Assembly (NCBI GenBank): GCA_964567045.1
Contig: CAZMLE010000123.1
Coordinates: forward strand, 1 to 8,891
DNA: 8,891 nucleotides
Source of the DNA: JAFNGF01 sp964567045
GTDB taxonomy: Bacteria; Planctomycetota; Phycisphaerae; Sedimentisphaerales; Anaerobacaceae
Direction of reading: 5' to 3'
Shown: positions 5,285 through 8,891 of the stretch, piece after piece
How the letters are laid out: each line of letters starts with the position of its first letter
How positions within the stretch are numbered: the first letter of the stretch is position 1
The notes under the pieces: generated by a model
What the model saw: the letters and a program-made list of their open reading frames with translations, nothing else
Database searches by the model: none
What the model was told of the DNA's origin: nothing
Program-made: the position numbers and the translations under genes

Positions 5285-8200
5285 GAGTCCCAATGCTTCC
5301 TTAACAGCAGCATCGGCTTTTGCTTCTGCGTCCTTAACTTCTTTGACCTCTCCAAATTCTTTCGGCAACGGCGCCTCTGCGAGATGTTTGACTCTCATCT
5401 GGAGATGCGCCTTAAAGGCGGTCCCTGCCGGTATCAGGTGACCGAGTATCACGTTTTCCTTCAAGCCGTGCAGTTCATCCACCCTACCAGCTATGGACGC
5501 CTCCGTCAAGACCTTAGTTGTTTCTTGGAAACTGGCGGCGGCAATGAAGCTGTCCGACCACAGAGATGCCTTAGTTATGCCCAACAGCAGCGTCTTTGCG
5601 GTTGCCGGCTTTGGCTTTTTCCCTTTAGCACCTGTGCCGCCGATTGCCTCGACCTTCTCGTTAACACTGGCAAGGTCTTTCTTGTCAATAACCTGACCTT
5701 CTTTCAATTCGGTTGAGTCTCCGACGGTGGCAATCTTGATGCTATTGGTTAATTTCTCATTTTCTCCGCGGAAAACGAATTTATCAACGACTTCACCCGG
5801 CAGAAAAGAGCTGTCACCGACAGAGTCGATTTGCACCTTTCGCATCATTTGCGAAACGATGATTTCGATGTGCTTATCGTTTATGTTGACATTCTGTGAG
5901 CGGTAAACATTCTGGACTTCTGCAATCAGGTATCTCTGTAGGATCTCCTCGCCTTTAATCCGCAGAATATCGTGGGGAACCAATGGACCATCCGTCAGTG
6001 CATCTCCGGCTTCGACCAGGTCGCCAGCGTGAACGTTGAGATGCCTGTCGCGTGGAACGTGATGTTCCTTTTCCATTCCACTCTCGGAGCGAATCAGGAT
6101 TGTCATTTTGCCTTTGCGTTTATCACTGCGCAGCTCGGCTCGGCCTGAGATCTCAGCCATCACGGCAGGGTCCTTTGGTTTGCGCGCCTCAAACACTTCC
6201 GTGACTCTGGGTAGACCTCCGGTGATATCCTGCGTACCGCTGGTAGCTCTGGGTTGATGAGCGAGCAACTGTCCTGCCTGTACCTGCTGGCCCTCAGCAA
6301 CCTCGATTCTGGCCCCTGCGGGCAAATAGTGAACATCCAGTATTTTGCCGCTTGAATCTTCTATGATAATCTGCGGATGCTTATCACCTTTGTGCTCGAT
6401 TACTACAGGTCTTTCCACTATTTTGGTCTGCCGGGGAGCTGTTTCCTGCTCTGAATCTTCGACTTTCAGTTTTGTGGCTCTAATTCTCACTTCTTCTGTC
6501 TGGACGGTTTCGCCCTCCACTATGTCCACAAACCGTATAAGACCAGGGACTTCGGCCAGGATGGGCGTGCGGTGCGGGTCCCATCTGAACAGCGTGACTC
6601 CAGCCTTGACCCTCTGGGCATCTTTCACCAAAACAGTTGCTCCATAGGGTACTTTAAATTTGTCAAGCTCTCGATCTTTAGGGTCAAGTATAGCCATTTC
6701 GCCGTTACGCTTAAGTGCAACTATCTGCTCACTACCATCCGGCTGTGTGATAGCAACGGCATTTATGTCACGATACTGAATCTTGCCCGTATGTGTTGCC
6801 TTCTGTTCGCGCTCAAGTATGACTCTGGAAGCGACGCCGCCGGTATGAAACGTGCGTAGCGTCAATTGGGTGCCAGGCTCACCGATTGACTGCGCGGCGA
6901 TAATGCCAACTGCTGAACCTTCTTCGACCAACTGCCCGGTACTCATATCCCAGCCGTAACACTTCGCACAAACGCCGAACGGACTGTCACAGGTCAGAAG
7001 GCTTCTAACTCTGACGGCGTCCAGGCCCAAAGCTTCTATCTTTGCTGCTGCCTCCGGAGTGATGACCTCGTTTTCTCGAACTATCATTTCGTCGGTAATT
7101 GGGTTACGAATGTTATCTCTGGCGGTTCTGCCAATAATAAGCTGAGACAGCGGTATGTCGACCTGCTCGCCTCTGGTTATTGTGCTTTTGGTGATTCCCT
7201 GCAAGGTTTGACAGTCGCGCTCGATGATGATTACGTTCTGGGCTACATCTATGAGTTTTCGGGTCAGATACCCTGAATTAGCGGTTTTTAGGGCGGTATC
7301 GGCCAGTCCTTTGCGTGCTCCGTGTGTGGAGCTAAAGTACTCAAGAACGGTCAATCCCTCGCGGAAGTTTGACTTGATCGGCGTTTCGATAATCTCACCG
7401 CTGGGCTTAGCCATTAACGCTCGCATACCTGCGAGCTGTTGAATCTGGTCGGTACTTCCTCTGGCGCCGGAGTCGGTCATAAGGTATATCGGATTAAGGT
7501 AAGGCGTACCATCTTCTTTGGTGTCTTCCCTAAGACCGCGTACCATTTCATTGGTGACTGCCACCCGGGCGCTGGTCCAGGCGTCAATAACCTGGTTGTA
7601 CCGCTCACGCTCGGTCAGGACACCCTCATTATAGTTCCTCAGGATTTTGCTGACCTTCTTTTCTGTTTCGTTGATAATTTCTGCCTTCTTTGCCGGTATC
7701 CTCAGGTCGGTAAGGCCAAAGCTCATGCCCGACAAAGTAGCATATTTGAAGCCTGAATCTTTTATTCGGTCGAGCAGGTCTATGGTCTCGGCGCTGCCGA
7801 CGAATTCAAAACAGTCGCTAATTACCCGGCTGAGCTTCTTTTGCGACATCGTGATATTGTAGAACGGCATTCCTGGCGGTAATATGTCGTTAAATATGCA
7901 TCTACCTACAGTTGTTTCGACCACTGCATTGACGGATTTCAATTCCTCGATTTTGATTTTGTCTCCGTCTTCAGCGATTACTTTATCTCTGCCAGTCCTT
8001 ACTTTGATCTTTTCATGCAGACTAATCTTGCCCGTTTCATAGGCCATTATTGCTTCAAATGTGTCCCTGAAAACTGGAACTATTTTACTCTGATTCAAAG
8101 TGTATAACTCCTCACCAGCAAATGTTATGAGAAGAGTATCTCCACAGCCCTCCGGATTATCCGCCTTGAATGAATCTGTAAAGTGATGTCCAAGTCTCTG

Positions 8201-8891
8201 GCTCAGGGAAGTGGCCTTGCCTATGTAGCCTTTTCTAACACCATCTTCAGGACCAGGACTTTCGAGGGCCCGAAAGAAGTAGATTGCTTGCTTGTCCTTA
8301 TCCTCTTTCGGTATTTTCTTATTATGTTCGTTCAGGTTTTCGATCTCAATCCAATCGGAGTCACTCTTAACCGCCGCCAAACACTCCTGAAAAAGCTCCT
8401 CAAGCCGTGAGTTCTTCTTCCAGAATTCATCCACTTTTGTCTGATTTAACAACCCTTTCTCGTGGTTGAATCTTGGACGGTTATGACTTGTTTTATCTAG
8501 ATAGTACGCCCGAGACAGTTTGGTCTCCAGAGCGGCTAGTTCCTGCTCAGGATCTTTGTCTTTTAGTGGCTGACCATCTTTTTCAGTAATCACATACTTA
8601 AATGCAAATCCTCCGGTGCGCTCACCTCTCTCAGCCATGTACTTCCTTCGAAGATTCTCCCAGTTTTTCTCGAGCCACTTGGCACATTCACTGTTTGGTG
8701 TTCCTATTTTCTTTCTAAGCTCTTCCTTGTTCAGTCCACCACCAGGTATATGCTGCCCGATTAATTCCTCCTTATCCTTTTCTATATGCGTCAGATAATA
8801 ATTGCCCATCACCATGTCCTGAGAGGGACCTACCATCGGAGAGCCGTTGGCGGGAGAGAAAATGTTGCTGGGCGTCATCATCAATACATGT
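5276..8891 (-). CDS. rpoC: RNA polymerase beta' subunit, 5' end beyond window, with a large extra insertion
   Basis: The frame is open to the right edge (HVLMMTPSNIFSPANG), so the TTG at 8882-8884 is an internal Leu, counted here as residue 1. The catalytic NADFDGD motif should lie some 75 bases outside. Beta' forms half of the active cleft of RNA polymerase. Visible landmarks: SPANG and PSQDMVMGNYYLT (10-32), the bridge helix THGARKGLADTALKTANSGY (520-539), the zinc ligands Cys558, Cys632, Cys639 and Cys642, the trigger loop IIAAQSIGEPGTQLTLRTFH (661-680), an SI3-like insertion (about 690-880) before DITGGLPRV, and LLLGITKASL (1099-1108). A tandem duplication of a 30-residue unit lies at 1017-1078. 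Between YYLT (29-32) and LHEKIKVR (289-296) there are about 227 more residues than in E. coli, including a GIY-YIG-like domain. The gene ends in tandem stops TGA, TAG. Apart from the insertion nothing suggests decay. Confidence 0.96.
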   Translation of the reverse strand, partial: HVLMMTPSNIFSPANGSPMVGPSQDMVMGNYYLTHIEKDKEELIGQHIPGGGLNKEELRKKIGTPNSECAKWLEKNWENLRRKYMAERGERTGGFAFKYVITEKDGQPLKDKDPEQELAALETKLSRAYYLDKTSHNRPRFNHEKGLLNQTKVDEFWKKNSRLEELFQECLAAVKSDSDWIEIENLNEHNKKIPKEDKDKQAIYFFRALESPGPEDGVRKGYIGKATSLSQRLGHHFTDSFKADNPEGCGDTLLITFAGEELYTLNQSKIVPVFRDTFEAIMAYETGKISLHEKIKVRTGRDKVIAEDGDKIKIEELKSVNAVVETTVGRCIFNDILPPGMPFYNITMSQKKLSRVISDCFEFVGSAETIDLLDRIKDSGFKYATLSGMSFGLTDLRIPAKKAEIINETEKKVSKILRNYNEGVLTERERYNQVIDAWTSARVAVTNEMVRGLREDTKEDGTPYLNPIYLMTDSGARGSTDQIQQLAGMRALMAKPSGEIIETPIKSNFREGLTVLEYFSSTHGARKGLADTALKTANSGYLTRKLIDVAQNVIIIERDCQTLQGITKSTITRGEQVDIPLSQLIIGRTARDNIRNPITDEMIVRENEVITPEAAAKIEALGLDAVRVRSLLTCDSPFGVCAKCYGWDMSTGQLVEEGSAVGIIAAQSIGEPGTQLTLRTFHTGGVASRVILEREQKATHTGKIQYRDINAVAITQPDGSEQIVALKRNGEMAILDPKDRELDKFKVPYGATVLVKDAQRVKAGVTLFRWDPHRTPILAEVPGLIRFVDIVEGETVQTEEVRIRATKLKVEDSEQETAPRQTKIVERPVVIEHKGDKHPQIIIEDSSGKILDVHYLPAGARIEVAEGQQVQAGQLLAHQPRATSGTQDITGGLPRVTEVFEARKPKDPAVMAEISGRAELRSDKRKGKMTILIRSESGMEKEHHVPRDRHLNVHAGDLVEAGDALTDGPLVPHDILRIKGEEILQRYLIAEVQNVYRSQNVNINDKHIEIIVSQMMRKVQIDSVGDSSFLPGEVVDKFVFRGENEKLTNSIKIATVGDSTELKEGQVIDKKDLASVNEKVEAIGGTGAKGKKPKPATAKTLLLGITKASLWSDSFIAAASFQETTKVLTEASIAGRVDELHGLKENVILGHLIPAGTAFKAHLQMRVKHLAEAPLPKEFGEVKEVKDAEAKADAAVKEALGLLP
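5651..5836 (-). other. tandem duplication in the RpoC C-terminal region
   Basis: Residues 1017-1045 (VQIDSVGDSSFLPGEVVDKF and on to NEKL) and 1049-1078 (IKIATVGDSTELKEGQVIDK and on to NEKV) align along their length, sharing VGDS, L, G, V, DK and NEK. E. coli has one such unit (the NAGSSDFLEGEQVE region). As I remember, Bacteroidetes RpoC also has two, so it is likely an old lineage feature. Confidence 0.65.
8072..8290 (-). other. GIY-YIG nuclease-like domain inside RpoC
   Basis: Residues 199-271 fit the GIY-YIG fold pattern. QAIYFFRA (199-206) matches the GIY strand, with Ala in place of the first Gly. GYIGKATSLSQRLGHHF (219-235) matches the YIG block and following helix, with Tyr220, Arg230 and His234 at the expected sites, much like the UvrC sequence YVGKATNLRKRL. 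The two motifs are 17 residues apart, longer than the common 10-11, because of a Gly/Pro-rich loop (ESPGPEDGVRK). DTLLITFAGEELYTLNQSKI (249-268) resembles the next strand and turn of some GIY-YIG proteins, after which RpoC resumes. The helix expected to carry the catalytic Glu is absent or reduced to Glu258/Glu259, so activity is doubtful. GIY-YIG domains occur in homing endonucleases, UvrC and SLX1; none is a normal part of RNA polymerase as far as I know. Confidence 0.7.
8075..8785 (-). other. in-frame insertion in RpoC, roughly 235 residues; N-terminal part unrecognised
   Basis: Residues about 34-270 (numbering from the Leu codon at 8884) replace a native linker of some ten residues between GNYYLT and VFRDTFEAIMAYETGK. 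Both flanks are ordinary RpoC and the frame is open throughout. The first part, about 34-197, is highly charged and mostly helical in appearance (LNKEELRKKIG, KWLEKNWENLRRKYMAERG, DPEQELAALETKLSRAYYLD, FWKKNSRLEELFQECLAAVK); I do not recognise it. The second part is a GIY-YIG-like domain, listed separately. There is no N-terminal Cys or Ser block A and no C-terminal His-Asn before Cys, Ser or Thr, so it is not an intein. Spot counts give about 45% GC against about 50% in flanking rpoC. The exact borders are inferred from E. coli RpoC from memory and may be off by several residues. Confidence 0.75.

Noticed and set aside
5105..5716. Plus-strand open frame of 203 codons across the rpoC-rpsL gap
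   Set aside because: It is antisense to conserved rpsL and rpoC sequence and translates through the heptamer array; no family resemblance.
6245..6817. Second foreign insertion in RpoC after the trigger loop
   Set aside because: It aligns in pattern with the SI3 region of E. coli (KVPYGA, then WDPH, then VPGLIRFVD), a known lineage insertion and therefore expected.
8075..8785. Intein in RpoC
   Set aside because: No Cys or Ser splice block at the N-terminal border and no His-Asn plus Cys, Ser or Thr at the C-terminal border; GIY-YIG is also not the usual intein endonuclease type.
8882..8884. TTG as the start codon of rpoC
   Set aside because: The frame continues upstream as HV before the Leu and matches the middle of RpoC (LMMTPSNIFSPANG); the true start lies far outside the window.

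Overview
The window is a piece of a bacterial transcription/translation super-operon, read entirely from the minus strand. In transcription order (right to left) it holds rpoC (3' two thirds, entering from beyond the right edge), rpsL (S12), rpsG (S7), fusA (EF-G), rpsJ (S10), rplC (L3) and rplD (L4, running off the left edge). This is the classic rpoBC-str-S10 gene order, but tuf is absent from its usual place between fusA and rpsJ. No plus-strand gene is credible.

The proteins look like those of Planctomycetota, probably a Phycisphaerae-type lineage. The L4 loop, the extra residues in the central L3 loop, and the L3 stretch DVKPSRRKKPQVGHA are what I remember from that group. This is an inference from memory, not a search. 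Spot counts give a GC content near 45-50%.

Layout. 5276-8891: rpoC with bridge helix, trigger loop, an SI3-like insertion and a C-terminal zinc site, plus an extra in-frame block of about 230 residues (about 8075-8785) whose second part reads as a GIY-YIG nuclease-like domain. 5176-5275: gap with a 7-bp tandem array and a possible promoter. 4804-5175: rpsL. 4755-4803: gap filled half by a repeat. 4257-4754: rpsG carrying a 24-bp repeat as eight extra in-frame codons. 4168-4256: gap with a terminator-like hairpin. 2092-4167: fusA. 1662-2091: a 430-bp gap with a good sigma70-type promoter and a leader of roughly 340 nt. 1347-1661: rpsJ. 1274-1346: repeat and hairpin. 623-1273: rplC. 1-601: rplD.

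The genes act together as RNA polymerase beta', ribosomal proteins and a translocation factor. The unusual content is not the genes but what has been put into them: a nuclease-like domain inside RpoC, a dispersed repeat inside S7, and short repeats in most intergenic gaps.
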